A DNA stretch of 64,000 nucleotides from an uncultured Alphaproteobacteria bacterium (GCA_951812805.1 CATOSZ010000003.1:124001-188000); one strand, 5' to 3'; shown: positions 28,239-37,929, counted from the first letter of the stretch. The notes: generated from the letters alone by a model not told the origin. Program-made: numbers and translations.

Positions 28239-31200
28239 TCAGAAGTCGATTTTGCGCTTGGTAACGCCACCCCTGGCGAACAGGAAATCCGGTTGCTCCG
28301 CGAGCCAGGCCGGATCGAAAAGGGTGAAGGCCGCATCGATCACGCCGCCCCGCCGATCGACACGCAGATGGGCGACCACGACCGGGCCGCAATCCGCCCA
28401 ACGGCGATACTCCCGCGCAGACCCGCCAGGGCCGACGATCAGCGGTGCGCGCGCTTCGCCGCGCCGGCCGGCGGGCCACGACACCGACCAGCCTTCGCGG
28501 GGTTGGACGATCGCCGCCAATTCGCCGCAGAGTTCGGAATCGACGCCCTGGCTTCGCGGATGCCAGACATAGGCGCCCCGCCCGTCGCGCCAATCCGCCT
28601 TGCCGTATTTGTTCAACAGGCCCGCCTCGATATCGCCGGCGTCGGGACGGTCACGGCCGAAGTAGAGCCGTCGGCTGACGCCCGCGAGGCGCATGCCGGA
28701 GGCGGTCGCGAGCCAATAGGCCGCGATGCCGCGGGTGCCGCGTGAATCGACGGCCAGCTCGGCGGCATCGAACGGTCGCGGGTCGGCGAGCGTCGCGGTC
28801 TCGTTCGAGCCGGATCGATCAACCATGATGCGGCGCACCGCCTCGGGCGCCATGCCAAGACGCAGCGAAACGATGTCCGGCCCATACGCCCGGCGCGCCG
28901 GCCGGTCGGCGCAGGCCGCGAGCGCGCGGCGTCCGGCGCGGGATCCGGCACGCGGTAGCCACGACCTGGTATCGGCATCGTCGAAGCGCACGCGGCAATT
29001 CCGCTGGGCGGCCGAGTCGGCGGTCCGGCGCGATGCCGTCGCGGCACGGGCATCGCGCACCTTGGCACGGCATTCCCGCGCGGTATCCGCCATGCCACGC
29101 TGTGCCTCGACATAGCCGCACAGCCGCTCGGCACAGGCGAGCTTCTCGTCCCCATCGCGAAGCGCCGAACACTGTTCGCGCCGCCGGCGGATTTCCGCCA
29201 GAACCTGCTCCGGGTTGTCGGCCCTGGCGGGCGACGCGGGCGCGGCGGCGCGCGGCGCCTTGCCGTCGGCGCCGAGGCTGGCGAAGATTTGCCCATCGGG
29301 GGCGGCGAAATCCACACGAACGACCCGGCCCGTGAAGGCCGCGGCGAGGCGCTTCTCGTCCGGCCGCCGCGCCGGCGCCGCACCCGTCACCTCGACGGTG
29401 AGACGCGCGCGATACCAGCCCTCGCCCCGCGCCGGTGCGCGTTGGGGTCCGTCCTCCAACAGGCGTCGTGCCGCCCGCCGTCCCATGGCGATCCCTTCCA
29501 TGCGAAGCGGCGCGTCGAGGATCAGGGCCCGCGGCGTCGGCAGCAACTCGGCGACGTCGCGCCGCCATTCGACGACCGGCGCCAGCATATCGCCGAGGAT
29601 GTCGTTGTTGGGAAAGCCTGTACGCAGCGCCTCCCGGTCGTCGCCCGGCGGCGAGAGGTGATAGGCGTTCCGCCCCTTGGCCGACGCCGGCAACAGGAAA
29701 CGATCGCGGCTGCCGCGCTTTCGTTTGTTGCCGTAGACGGCACCCCGGATGGGCTTCAACAGGTCGAGCTGTTTCACGAACCTGGCATCGGACGCGACGA
29801 CGCCCGGCGTTTCATAGGCCGGGCGGGCGAAGCGAAGCTGCCGCCTTTCCCGGTCGTAGCCGATCGACGGCAGGCCGACCTCGAGCACCAGATAGGGCGT
29901 CTCGGCAGCGCGCTTGGCCGCCGCCTCCAGATGCTCGCGAACCAGGGGGTCGACGTCCGAGATCGGGCTCGAAGCGTCCCGCCGCTGGCTCTGGGCGCGG
30001 GAGAGGACGGTCGCGGTGACCAGGGCCGATTGTCCGCGACGCCAGTTCGGATGCCTGCGGACGAAGCCCCAGTCGTCGCCGGCATCGACGAAGGCGTCCA
30101 TCAAGGGGCCGTTGGCGAGGCCCGGATTGACTTCGGCGGTCCGCGACCATTCATAGATGAAGTGCTGGCGCTTGCGGTTGAGCTGGCGCCGTTTCCCCCT
30201 GTCGGCGAGGATGTCGTCGATTCCATCCCATTGCGCCGCCTCGGCGGCGACGCGCCGCCGGGCGAGTTCCGCCACCATCCGCTTGCGCAACAGACCCGGC
30301 GCCCGGCCGAGCGCGGCGAGCGCCAGGTTCGAGCCGGTGAAGTCGAGGACCTCCCCCGCATCGACGGCTTCGGGGGCCGCGGGCCCCGCATCGGTCGGCA
30401 CCGGTTTCGCTGCCGCCACCGTCGCGGCGGCCGGCGCGGTCAGGTCGTAGTCGTGCAGCAACCGGCCGTCCGCCGGGTTGAAGGCCTGGGCCTGCACGAT
30501 GCTTGCCTGGAAATCGAAACCGGCGGCACGGGCCCGCTTCGGTCGCGTCTCGATGATCGCTTCGATGCGGACCTTGCGCGGCTTGCCGGCGTTGCGCAGT
30601 CCGCGGACCAGCGCCTTCGCCTCGTCACCGGTCATCGGCAGCGTCGTCACCGCGCCGCCGCCCGTAATCGTAATGTAGCTACGGTCCGGCTCGCCCGGAA
30701 TGCCGATGCGGAAGCGTCCGCATCCGTTGCCGTCGCGGACCACGACATAGCGGCGGGTCAGCGGTGCGGCGAGTGGGAAGTAGCCTTTGTCGAAATCGAA
30801 GCGTTCGAGGCCGATATCGAATTTCAGGCGGAAACGGGTGCTGTCGGGCCAGTCCGCGGCGTCGGCGAGGTCGGCCGCATAGTCCCGTCGCGCATCGCGC
30901 AGCAACGCCGCGCGGCGGCGCTGGCTCTCGTAGCGGGCGCGGATCGCGCGACAAGCATCGCCCGTGGCGGCGCGCCGATCGTTCAGCTGGCGCACGAAAT
31001 AGGCATGATGCAGCAAAGCCGAGGCCTCGGCATCGGCGGCGACGTGACCGCCGTTCGCCAGCTTCAAGCGATAAAGCGCATCGAACGTCGGCGGGCCGAG
31101 CCGGCCACGCCGCGCCGGCGCCCCGGTCTCGCGCCCGACCGTCTCGCGGGTGGCCGGCCGGGTTTCGGTCACCGGCGCCGGTTTCGCCGCGGTCTCGGTC

Positions 31201-32177
31201 CTGGGCGCGGGCGCCGTCGCGGCGGGTGCCGGTGCGGGCGCCAGTCCGGCCGGTGCGACGTTCGGATCATCCCCCTCCGCCTCGCGCAGCAGGCGGACCA
31301 GGGCCTGAGTGACACGGCCGTCGACCGGCAGGTCCTCGTCGCTTTGGAAGGCGCGCACCGCTTCCGCGGTCTGCGCCGGTGCGCCGCCTTCGTCCGGTCC
31401 GGCGTCGTAGCCAAGGCGGTTCAAGCGCAGGCGCGCCTCCGCGTCGAGCGCGGCCTGGCCCGTCGGGGCGGCGGCCGTGGTCGTGGGTCTGGACGTGGTC
31501 GCGCGGGGTGCCTCCCGGCTCGTCGCGCGCGGCGCCGGGGCCGAGGTCGTCGTCGCGCGTGCGACGTCGCGCTCCTCCTCGACCTCGCGCGATCCGCGCC
31601 AGCTCGCCGTTTCACCATTGTCCGAGACGGCGCCGCGGTCGGTCGTCTCCGTGCCGGCGGCGCTCTCTCGCTCGGGCGCCGTCTCGCGCGGCGCAGGCGC
31701 GGTCTCGCGGCTTGCCGTCTCGCTCGCGCCGGCGTCGATGTCGCGCAAGGCCCGCATGACCCGCGGCGTCGGCAGACCGGTCACTTCCATGCCTTCGGCC
31801 CGCTCGAACGCGCGGATGGCGCCCCGCGTGCCCCGGCCGTACAGGCCGTCGACCGAACCGCCGAGATGACCGAGATCCTTGAGATAGCCCTGCATCTCGC
31901 GCACCCAGGGCCGGTCGTAGCGCGCCGGTTCCCCATCGATCGTCTCGCGCGAGGTCGTGCGGGGCTCTGACGTCGTAGAGGTCGTGGTGGCCGGCTCGCG
32001 GGACGGGGCCGGGCGTGGTGCCGGCTTCGTCGTATCGGAGCCGTCCTCCGTCTCCGCCCGTTCGCCGGCTTTTTTGATATCGCCCCAGATCTTGTCGAAA
32101 TCAATTTGCGCCACCGCGCCCGACGGCGCCAACAGCATGGCCGTCAGGGCGAAGGCGACCAGGCGTCCCATAACCAT
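28239..32177 (-). CDS. Large secreted protein with two peptidoglycan-binding domains
   Basis: A 1312-residue protein read from ATG 32177, preceded by GAGGGAGT. Residues 1-24 form a Sec signal peptide ending AVAQ. Two peptidoglycan_binding_1-like domains are seen at about 91-146 (MQGYLKDLGHLGGSVDGLYG) and 244-300 (RLNRLGYDAGPDEGG), joined by a ~90-residue Thr/Ser/Arg/Glu/Pro/Ala linker. The remaining ~1000 residues are a large soluble region that I cannot assign firmly; parts recall DUF4852. A Cys-rich helical segment lies near residues 990-1090, and the C-terminus ends VTKRKIDF. It is probably periplasmic and cell-wall associated. It sits alone, convergent with nothing and divergent from the aldolase gene. 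Confidence 0.8.
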   Translation of the reverse strand: MVMGRLVAFALTAMLLAPSGAVAQIDFDKIWGDIKKAGERAETEDGSDTTKPAPRPAPSREPATTTSTTSEPRTTSRETIDGEPARYDRPWVREMQGYLKDLGHLGGSVDGLYGRGTRGAIRAFERAEGMEVTGLPTPRVMRALRDIDAGASETASRETAPAPRETAPERESAAGTETTDRGAVSDNGETASWRGSREVEEERDVARATTTSAPAPRATSREAPRATTSRPTTTAAAPTGQAALDAEARLRLNRLGYDAGPDEGGAPAQTAEAVRAFQSDEDLPVDGRVTQALVRLLREAEGDDPNVAPAGLAPAPAPAATAPAPRTETAAKPAPVTETRPATRETVGRETGAPARRGRLGPPTFDALYRLKLANGGHVAADAEASALLHHAYFVRQLNDRRAATGDACRAIRARYESQRRRAALLRDARRDYAADLADAADWPDSTRFRLKFDIGLERFDFDKGYFPLAAPLTRRYVVVRDGNGCGRFRIGIPGEPDRSYITITGGGAVTTLPMTGDEAKALVRGLRNAGKPRKVRIEAIIETRPKRARAAGFDFQASIVQAQAFNPADGRLLHDYDLTAPAAATVAAAKPVPTDAGPAAPEAVDAGEVLDFTGSNLALAALGRAPGLLRKRMVAELARRRVAAEAAQWDGIDDILADRGKRRQLNRKRQHFIYEWSRTAEVNPGLANGPLMDAFVDAGDDWGFVRRHPNWRRGQSALVTATVLSRAQSQRRDASSPISDVDPLVREHLEAAAKRAAETPYLVLEVGLPSIGYDRERRQLRFARPAYETPGVVASDARFVKQLDLLKPIRGAVYGNKRKRGSRDRFLLPASAKGRNAYHLSPPGDDREALRTGFPNNDILGDMLAPVVEWRRDVAELLPTPRALILDAPLRMEGIAMGRRAARRLLEDGPQRAPARGEGWYRARLTVEVTGAAPARRPDEKRLAAAFTGRVVRVDFAAPDGQIFASLGADGKAPRAAAPASPARADNPEQVLAEIRRRREQCSALRDGDEKLACAERLCGYVEAQRGMADTARECRAKVRDARAATASRRTADSAAQRNCRVRFDDADTRSWLPRAGSRAGRRALAACADRPARRAYGPDIVSLRLGMAPEAVRRIMVDRSGSNETATLADPRPFDAAELAVDSRGTRGIAAYWLATASGMRLAGVSRRLYFGRDRPDAGDIEAGLLNKYGKADWRDGRGAYVWHPRSQGVDSELCGELAAIVQPREGWSVSWPAGRRGEARAPLIVGPGGSAREYRRWADCGPVVVAHLRVDRRGGVIDAAFTLFDPAWLAEQPDFLFARGGVTKRKIDF

Positions 32178-32327
32178 GGCCCCATACTCCCTCGATTCAC
32201 CGCCCCACGCGTAACCGACTATAGCGCGCTCCGTCGCAGGCGACCACGTCGCCCTTGATCCAAACCGCGCGGAGGGAGGATAGTGGCGCCGAAACGACAC
32301 GGGTGATGGGAAACGGAGAGCGAGACC

Positions 32328-33113
32328 ATGAGCGCGGTTGCGGAACACGAACGTCGAAACGAGGTCGGGCAGAGCGAGGCGGAGATCCGCGAGGAACTGG
32401 CGGCCTGTTATCGGATCTTCGACATGCTGGGCTGGACCGAGCTGATCTTCAACCACATCACCGCCAAGGTGCCGGGGCCGGAGGAACACTTCCTGATCAA
32501 CCCCTACGGCCTGATGTATTCCGAGGTCACCGCCTCCAACCTGGTGAAGATCGACCTCGACGGCAACGTCATCGGCAACAGCGACTGGCCGGTCAACCAG
32601 GCCGGCTACATCATTCATTCCGCCGTCCACCGGGCCCGCGAGGACGCGCACTGCATCATGCACACCCACACCACGAGCGGCCTGGCCGTCGCCTGCCTGG
32701 AGGAAGGTTTAACCCAGACCAATTTCTATTCCGCCTTCCTGCACGACAAGATCGCCTATCACGACTTCGAGGGCGTGACGACGCGGGACGACGAGTGTCC
32801 GCGCCTGGTCGCCAGCCTGGCCGACAAGAACCTGATGATCCTGCGCAGCCACGGCCTGCTGTCGTGCGGCACCTCGATTCCGGACGCCTTCCAGCGCTTG
32901 TGGACGTTGCAGCGGGCGTGCGACGTCCAGGTGGCCGCCGCCTCGGCCGCCGCCGCCACCGGTGGCAAAGTTCTGCCCGTGCCGGAAGCGGCCGCGCGCT
33001 ATTCGAGCGATGCCCGGGAGGACGAGTCGAACCACAGCGTCCAGGTCCGGGACGTGATCTTCGCCGCACTGCGCCGCCGTCTCGACGCCAAGGACCAAAG
33101 CTACAAGGATTGA
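32328..33113 (+). CDS. Class II aldolase/adducin family protein
   Basis: A 261-residue protein of the fuculose-phosphate aldolase/adducin family. The zinc-ligand motif HTHTTSGLAV (residues about 108-117) and the later His in RSHGLLSCG are present, along with the phosphate/substrate loop FNHITAKVPG. Such proteins catalyse retro-aldol cleavage, epimerisation or decarboxylation of sugar phosphates or related acids. The next gene, an FAD oxidoreductase, starts 4 bp downstream, so the two form an operon. ATG 32328 begins the conserved region. Confidence 0.88.
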   Translation: MSAVAEHERRNEVGQSEAEIREELAACYRIFDMLGWTELIFNHITAKVPGPEEHFLINPYGLMYSEVTASNLVKIDLDGNVIGNSDWPVNQAGYIIHSAVHRAREDAHCIMHTHTTSGLAVACLEEGLTQTNFYSAFLHDKIAYHDFEGVTTRDDECPRLVASLADKNLMILRSHGLLSCGTSIPDAFQRLWTLQRACDVQVAAASAAAATGGKVLPVPEAAARYSSDAREDESNHSVQVRDVIFAALRRRLDAKDQSYKD

Positions 33114-33117
33114 TCCG

Positions 33118-34398
33118 GTGAGTGAGCCCTTCGACGTCGTCGTCGGCGGCGCCGGCATCGCCGGCACGACCAGCGCCTACTATCTCGCCAAACGGGGCGC
33201 GCGGGTCTGCGTGCTGGAGAAGGGCGAGGTCGCGGGCGAGCAGTCGAGCCGCAACTGGGGCTTCGTCCGCCAGCAGGGCCGCGATCCGGCGGAAATCCCG
33301 CTGATGATGGAATCGAACAAGATCTGGCAGGGGCTGGAGCGGGAGCTGAACGCCGATATCGAATGGATCCAGGGCGGCAACCTGATCACCTTCGACACCG
33401 AGAAAGAACAGGCCGGCTGGGAACGCTGGGTGGCGACGGCGCGCGGCTTCGGGCTCGAGTCCCGTGTGTTGACCCGGGCGGAGATCGACGAGCTGGTCCC
33501 GGGCAACGCCTTCGAGTGCCGCGGCGCCGTGTGGACCGAAAGCGACGGCCAGGCCGAGCCGCGCAAGGTCACCGCCGCCTTCCGCCGCGCCGCCGAGGGC
33601 CGCGGCGTCGAGTTCCACACCGATTGTGCCGCCTTCGAGATTCTGACCGAGAGCGGCAAGGTCACCGGCGTCGCCGGCGAGCGGGGCGTCGTCCGCGCGC
33701 CCACCGTCGTGCTCGCCGCGGGCGTCTGGTCGAGCCGCATGCTCCGCGCCCTCGGCCTGAAGCTGCCGCAGAGCTGGATCCGCGGCTCCGTCGCGCGCAC
33801 GACGGCGGCCCCGATCCAGAGCCACGCCGCGACCTGGACCGGCGTCGCCTACCGGCAGCGGGGCGACGGCAGCATGAACGTCGCCACCCGCTCGGCCGAC
33901 CACGACCTGACGATCGACAGTTTAATGCTGTTCTCGCGCTATTGGCGGGAGTTTCGCGACAATCGCGGGGCGATTCAGTTGCACCTGAACCGATTGTTCC
34001 TCGACACCTTCTGGAGCCGCTTCACCCAGGCCGGGCTGGAGCGGGCTTTAACCCGGCACCGCACCTTCGACCCCGCACCGAACATGAAGACGCTGAACCG
34101 GGTCCTCGATCAGGTCCGCAGAACCGCCCCGGGTGCCCACGACGTCGAGATCGACTTCACCTGGGCCGGCTATATCGACATGACGCCCGACATGCTGCCG
34201 GTGCTCGACCGGCTGCGCGCGCCGGACGGCCTGGTCCTGGCGACGGGCTTCTCCGGCCACGGCTTCGGCATGGGCCCGATCATCGGCCGGCTGGTGAGCG
34301 AGCTGATCCTCGACCCCGAACCGTCCCTCGAGCTCCACCCCTTCCGCTTCGCCCGCTTCTCCGACGGCAGCACGCTGCGCCCGCACGCGATCGTTTGA
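33118..34398 (+). CDS. FAD-dependent oxidoreductase (DadA/glycine oxidase-like, DAO family)
   Basis: A 426-residue flavoprotein starting at GTG 33118. The FAD Rossmann motif is VVGGAGIAGTTSAYYLAKRG and the closing flavin motif is VLATGFSGHGFGMGP near residue 375. The 'EQSSRNWGFVRQQGRDP' stretch after the first motif occurs in a subgroup of DAO-family dehydrogenases. It would oxidise an amine or hydroxy acid. It is coupled to the class II aldolase gene 4 bp upstream, so the two may act in sequence on one substrate (inference). Confidence 0.9.
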   Translation: MSEPFDVVVGGAGIAGTTSAYYLAKRGARVCVLEKGEVAGEQSSRNWGFVRQQGRDPAEIPLMMESNKIWQGLERELNADIEWIQGGNLITFDTEKEQAGWERWVATARGFGLESRVLTRAEIDELVPGNAFECRGAVWTESDGQAEPRKVTAAFRRAAEGRGVEFHTDCAAFEILTESGKVTGVAGERGVVRAPTVVLAAGVWSSRMLRALGLKLPQSWIRGSVARTTAAPIQSHAATWTGVAYRQRGDGSMNVATRSADHDLTIDSLMLFSRYWREFRDNRGAIQLHLNRLFLDTFWSRFTQAGLERALTRHRTFDPAPNMKTLNRVLDQVRRTAPGAHDVEIDFTWAGYIDMTPDMLPVLDRLRAPDGLVLATGFSGHGFGMGPIIGRLVSELILDPEPSLELHPFRFARFSDGSTLRPHAIV

Positions 34399-34546
34399 GG
34401 GTGAGGGGACGCCGGGAAAGCCCCGTGACGCTCTCCGGTCCCTGCTGGTTGTCCGGGGGAGCGGCCTGGCCATGTGGCTCTGTCGATGAACCGCGATTGC
34501 CGGCCGAACGATGAGGGGTTGCGGGACGCTCGTGGCGAAAACGCAC

Positions 34547-34948
34547 TCAACAGGCGACAGGACTGCGAGTTGGGACCGAAATTGCACTGGACATCTTCGA
34601 TACGAGGTCTTCTACGCTAAACGGCTTCGGGACGGCTATGACATCGAGGCCGCGAACTTTGCCGATGTTGAAGGCCGCGTGGCTGTAGAGCGGGTCATAA
34701 CCGCTAACGATCAAGATTCGAGCCCTGCAATCCCGCGCGGCCAGCCATTGCAGCAGTTCGATACCATCTTCGTCCGGCATGACGACATCAATGGTTATCA
34801 CAGCGGGAGAGACTTCATCATGGGCCTCTTTGAAGGCCCTTGATGAATAGACGACCGTCGGTCGTAACCCGGCCCGGAGGGCACACTTCGAGATCAAGTC
34901 GCAGATACTCGCGTCGTCATCGACAATCAGCGCGTTATTCGATTGCAT
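34547..34948 (-). CDS. Stand-alone response-regulator receiver protein
   Basis: A 133-residue CheY-like receiver with no output domain. The acidic pocket is VDDDAS (D10-D12), the phospho-acceptor is Asp54 in ITIDVVMPDEDG, the Thr/Ser switch is VSG and the Lys is K108 in AVPKPF. No histidine kinase gene lies nearby, so the partner is unknown. The 5' context and base composition look less GC-rich than the flanks. It may act through protein contacts, or as a phosphate sink. Confidence 0.85.
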   Translation of the reverse strand: MQSNNALIVDDDASICDLISKCALRAGLRPTVVYSSRAFKEAHDEVSPAVITIDVVMPDEDGIELLQWLAARDCRARILIVSGYDPLYSHAAFNIGKVRGLDVIAVPKPFSVEDLVSKMSSAISVPTRSPVAC

Positions 34949-35034
34949 CAGTATTCTCCCGCTCCTCGCGCCTCACGAACCGGCCGCGCAATGCGGTCGT
35001 GGCCCCAATCGATCGCGAAACGGACTTTCAAGCG

Positions 35035-36045
35035 CTACGCTTCAAGCGCTGGCAGGCATTCCGTCTTCTGCAGAATTGCCCGAGTCCTTTCGGCAGCATC
35101 ACCCTGTAGATCCGCAAGGCCTTGGCGCAGTAGCGCTAGGCATTTCGCCTGATACCGGAAGGGCGGCTGTGTGAACGTCCCGTCGGGGAAGTCGACGACG
35201 ACTTCCTCCGCCGCCGTCTCGATCGCCGATGCATTCGCTACTAGGAAAGGCAGGTAGAGGCTTCCGGCAAGACGCAAGAGTGCCTCGACCATCGGGTCCG
35301 GGTCCTGCGGTTCCGCCCATTCGCCTTCAACTCCCGACGTGTCTTCCAGACGGCGAATCCAGTGTTCGAGTTTCGGTGCCTCGGTCCGGATGATCGCCAT
35401 CGGCGTCGGATCCGTCGCCATCGTCTTGAGTTGTCCGAAGAGACCGAAGTCGGCGAGCGAAGGTCGGCTCCCGAAGAGGAACCGTCCCGTTCCCACGCCA
35501 CTCTCCAGAATATTCAGAAGCCGATGAAAGCTGGCGTCGAGTATCGGAGCATTGGCCAGCGTCGCACCGACGAGCGGCATACGATCGATCTGGCGCTCTC
35601 GCCAAGCTTCTACCGCTGTTTCGAGCTCCGTCCCTTCCAGATCGGCGCGCAGATCGCCGACGACCCACGTGGCGGCATATCCCTGGTCGACGACGAGGCG
35701 AAAGCGGTACAGGAACAATACCTTCGGGAACCACTCATCGGCCATGTCCTCGATCAAACGACACAGAAACGCCTGGCCAGGATCATCGGGCAGCACGGAA
35801 CGATGGCCAGGATGACGACGCTCCAGTTCGAAAATGATCGGAGTGGAATCCGTGTGACAGGAACCGTCGTCGGGATACCGGATCACCGGCACCAAGGCCG
35901 GCCTGACGTGCGCAATCTCGGCGCACGTCGCCGGCGATCCAATGACCCAGACGTGAGGCAAGCGGCGATACCGCAGGACCGCCCGTACCTTCGCCGAATA
36001 GGGTGATGCATCCATTCCATAGAGCCGATAGGGATCTTGCGTCAT
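35035..36045 (-). CDS. Glutathione S-transferase-like protein
   Basis: A 336-residue protein, longer than common GSTs (~200-230). The N-terminal thioredoxin-like domain opens YRLYGMDASPYSAKVRAVLR and has the glutathione contact motif LVPVIRYPDDGSCHTDSTP; a Ser rather than Tyr may be catalytic. The helical domain with FLFGSRPSLADFGLFGQL is typical, and about 90 extra C-terminal residues follow. It is the third gene of the TetR-enolase-GST operon, 36 bp after the enolase gene. It may conjugate or isomerise an intermediate of that pathway (inference). Confidence 0.85.
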   Translation of the reverse strand: MTQDPYRLYGMDASPYSAKVRAVLRYRRLPHVWVIGSPATCAEIAHVRPALVPVIRYPDDGSCHTDSTPIIFELERRHPGHRSVLPDDPGQAFLCRLIEDMADEWFPKVLFLYRFRLVVDQGYAATWVVGDLRADLEGTELETAVEAWRERQIDRMPLVGATLANAPILDASFHRLLNILESGVGTGRFLFGSRPSLADFGLFGQLKTMATDPTPMAIIRTEAPKLEHWIRRLEDTSGVEGEWAEPQDPDPMVEALLRLAGSLYLPFLVANASAIETAAEEVVVDFPDGTFTQPPFRYQAKCLALLRQGLADLQGDAAERTRAILQKTECLPALEA

Positions 36046-36081
36046 CGATCTTGCCTCGCCGTCGTGGGTTCTCGAACGCCT

Positions 36082-37278
36082 CTACGCCAAATCGTGGTCC
36101 AGCATGTCGCCAATGGCATCCATGTTCGGCTCAATGCCGATGCCGGGCGTATCGTCCAGATGTATCGATCCGTCGTATTCGACCCGGTCCTTGTCCGGGA
36201 ACAGGCCGCTCTCATCCAGAAACTGGCCCCCGTTCAAAGCCGCGGATTCCGTGCAACCGTAGGCACTGGCGAGCTGGGAACCCGTCATCCGGTTGAGCAA
36301 GGTCTCGCAGAGACCGCTCAGGATAAGGCCTTGTCGGGCTGCGAGCGCGACGCCCAGCTGCTGCACGGACGGCCAGATCCCACCGGAGCGGTTCACCTTG
36401 ATGACCAGGTAGTCGATCAATCCTTCGGCGACGTAGCGATAGTAGTCCGTCGCCGACACGCAGGCCTCGTCGAGAGTCAGCGGTAGAATCGTCGCCTGAC
36501 GCAACTGGGCCATGGCATGCTGCGCATCTCCAATCAGCGGCTGCTCCAAGAGATTGACGCCCGCCTCCTCCAGGCCACGGGCTAGATAGCGTGCCTGGTC
36601 GACGCGAAGCGACTGATTCGCATCCGCCCAGACAAAGGCCTCCGAGCCGGCAGCATCGCGAACGGCGGCACCGACCGCGATGTCTTCGACATTCCGGTTG
36701 CTGGTCTTGAAGTTGAAGTGCCGGTACCCGGCGGCGCGCTGCTTGGTTACGCTCTCACTCGCTTCCTCGGCGACATGGTCGGTCAAAGTGTAGGAGAGTG
36801 TGACGTCGACCGGATCCGTAGTGCCGCCGAGAAATGCGCGAAGCGGTAAATTGGCCCGCTTGGCCAGGAGGTCATGGACCGCGACATCGATGGCGGAACG
36901 GGCGATCGGCTGCCCTGTCGGGTGACCACCCAGCGCCCGGTCGAGGCGCGCATGCATCTGAAAGCGATCGTGAACCGGGAGGCCGCGCAGCGCCGGGGTC
37001 ACATGGTGGCGCAGGGTCGACGTCACCGTTTCAATCGTCTCCGACGACCAGCCGGGACATGGTCGCCCCTCACCCCAACCTTGGGCGCCCTCGCTATCGG
37101 TCACACGGACATAGACATGTGGCGTCGTACCACCGGCCTCGGCAAGGGTGCCACCGGCAAACTTGAAGGTATGCAGGGCCGGCACGCGCACCGGAAAGAC
37201 CTCGATTTCGGCAATCGTGGGCGATTGCGCATTGTGGCCCCGCTCGGCACCACTCATCGTTCCCATTTGCTCCGCCAT
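36082..37278 (-). CDS. Enolase-superfamily mandelate racemase/muconate cycloisomerase-like enzyme
   Basis: A 398-residue protein. ATG 37278 (MAEQMGTMSGAERG) is chosen because AGGAGG lies 8 bp upstream; the in-frame ATG 37359 would reach into tetR. Metal ligands are visible in FVWADANQSL (Asp), VNLLEQPL (Glu) and LTLDEACVS (Asp), and the catalytic Lys in YLVIKVNRSGG; another Lys lies in HFNFKTSN. The Asp/Glu/Asp ligand set with a Lys on each side is the muconate-cycloisomerase pattern. It should abstract a proton alpha to a carboxylate. The substrate is unknown. It is between tetR and the GST gene. Confidence 0.88.
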   Translation of the reverse strand: MAEQMGTMSGAERGHNAQSPTIAEIEVFPVRVPALHTFKFAGGTLAEAGGTTPHVYVRVTDSEGAQGWGEGRPCPGWSSETIETVTSTLRHHVTPALRGLPVHDRFQMHARLDRALGGHPTGQPIARSAIDVAVHDLLAKRANLPLRAFLGGTTDPVDVTLSYTLTDHVAEEASESVTKQRAAGYRHFNFKTSNRNVEDIAVGAAVRDAAGSEAFVWADANQSLRVDQARYLARGLEEAGVNLLEQPLIGDAQHAMAQLRQATILPLTLDEACVSATDYYRYVAEGLIDYLVIKVNRSGGIWPSVQQLGVALAARQGLILSGLCETLLNRMTGSQLASAYGCTESAALNGGQFLDESGLFPDKDRVEYDGSIHLDDTPGIGIEPNMDAIGDMLDHDLA

Positions 37279-37294
37279 GTCCTGTTCCTCCTGT

Positions 37295-37879
37295 CTATTT
37301 GGATTTGGAATTCGCCGCAGCGGCCAGCAGTGCTTCGGCGGCCTGCTTCGCATCGACAACTGCCGTCAGATCTTTCTCCGCCAACATGCGGGCGTTGGCG
37401 CCTTCCACCAGCAAATGAAGCTGCGAGGCTAGAACGGCAGGTGACCGGGCATTCATCTCGGCCACCAGATCGGCCAGAATCCCCCGGAACCAAGTCTTGT
37501 GCCTCAGAACAACCTGGGTGGCAGCCTCATTGCTCTGCTCACCCAATTCGACGGAGGCGTTGACGAACGGGCAACCACGTTGCCAATCGCCATGCTGCTG
37601 GGCCTCGACCCAATCGAAGATCGAGAGCAAGCGCTTCTCGGTGGGCAAGGCAGTGCGGACGAAGAGATGCGCGATCAAAGACTCGCGACGGAGGGCGTGC
37701 TGGTGCTCGAGCACCGCGACAACCAAACCATCCTTGTCGGAGAAGTGGGCATAGAGGGTCGGCTTGGAAACCTTCGCCTCCGCGGCGATCGTGTCGACAC
37801 CGCTTGCCGTAATGCCACGTTCATAGAAAAGGCGCGTCGCCGTCGTGATCAGCTTTTCAGCAGCAGGGGTTAAGGCCAT
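37295..37879 (-). CDS. TetR-family transcriptional regulator
   Basis: A 194-residue repressor-type protein. The N-terminal helix-turn-helix reads TASGVDTIAAEAKVSKPTLY followed by AHFSDKDGL, the TetR signature. The C-terminal domain includes GCPFVNASVELGEQSNEA, seen in one TetR subgroup. It is the first gene of the operon and lies 16 bp before the enolase ATG, so it probably represses its own operon until an inducer is bound. A plausible promoter is at 37900-37929. Confidence 0.92.
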   Translation of the reverse strand: MALTPAAEKLITTATRLFYERGITASGVDTIAAEAKVSKPTLYAHFSDKDGLVVAVLEHQHALRRESLIAHLFVRTALPTEKRLLSIFDWVEAQQHGDWQRGCPFVNASVELGEQSNEAATQVVLRHKTWFRGILADLVAEMNARSPAVLASQLHLLVEGANARMLAEKDLTAVVDAKQAAEALLAAAANSKSK

Positions 37880-37899
37880 GAAGCAACTCCATTTACTGA

Positions 37900-37929
37900 A
37901 TTGTTAATCTATTCTTTCAGACTTGTAAA
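37900..37929 (-). promoter_or_regulatory. Possible promoter of the tetR-enolase-GST operon
   Basis: On the minus strand TTTACA (37929-37924) is followed after 18 bp by AACAAT (37905-37900), giving 5/6 and 4/6 matches to sigma-70 boxes. The transcription start would fall near 37893, and a GGAG (37890-37887) precedes the tetR ATG. The region is strikingly AT-rich for this genome. Loose symmetry (ttactgaa ... ttcagacttgtaa) could be a TetR operator. The call is by eye only. Confidence 0.35.

Noticed and set aside
34547-34948. Full two-component system around the receiver gene
   Set aside because: No histidine kinase, phosphotransfer or DNA-binding partner is encoded in the flanking genes.
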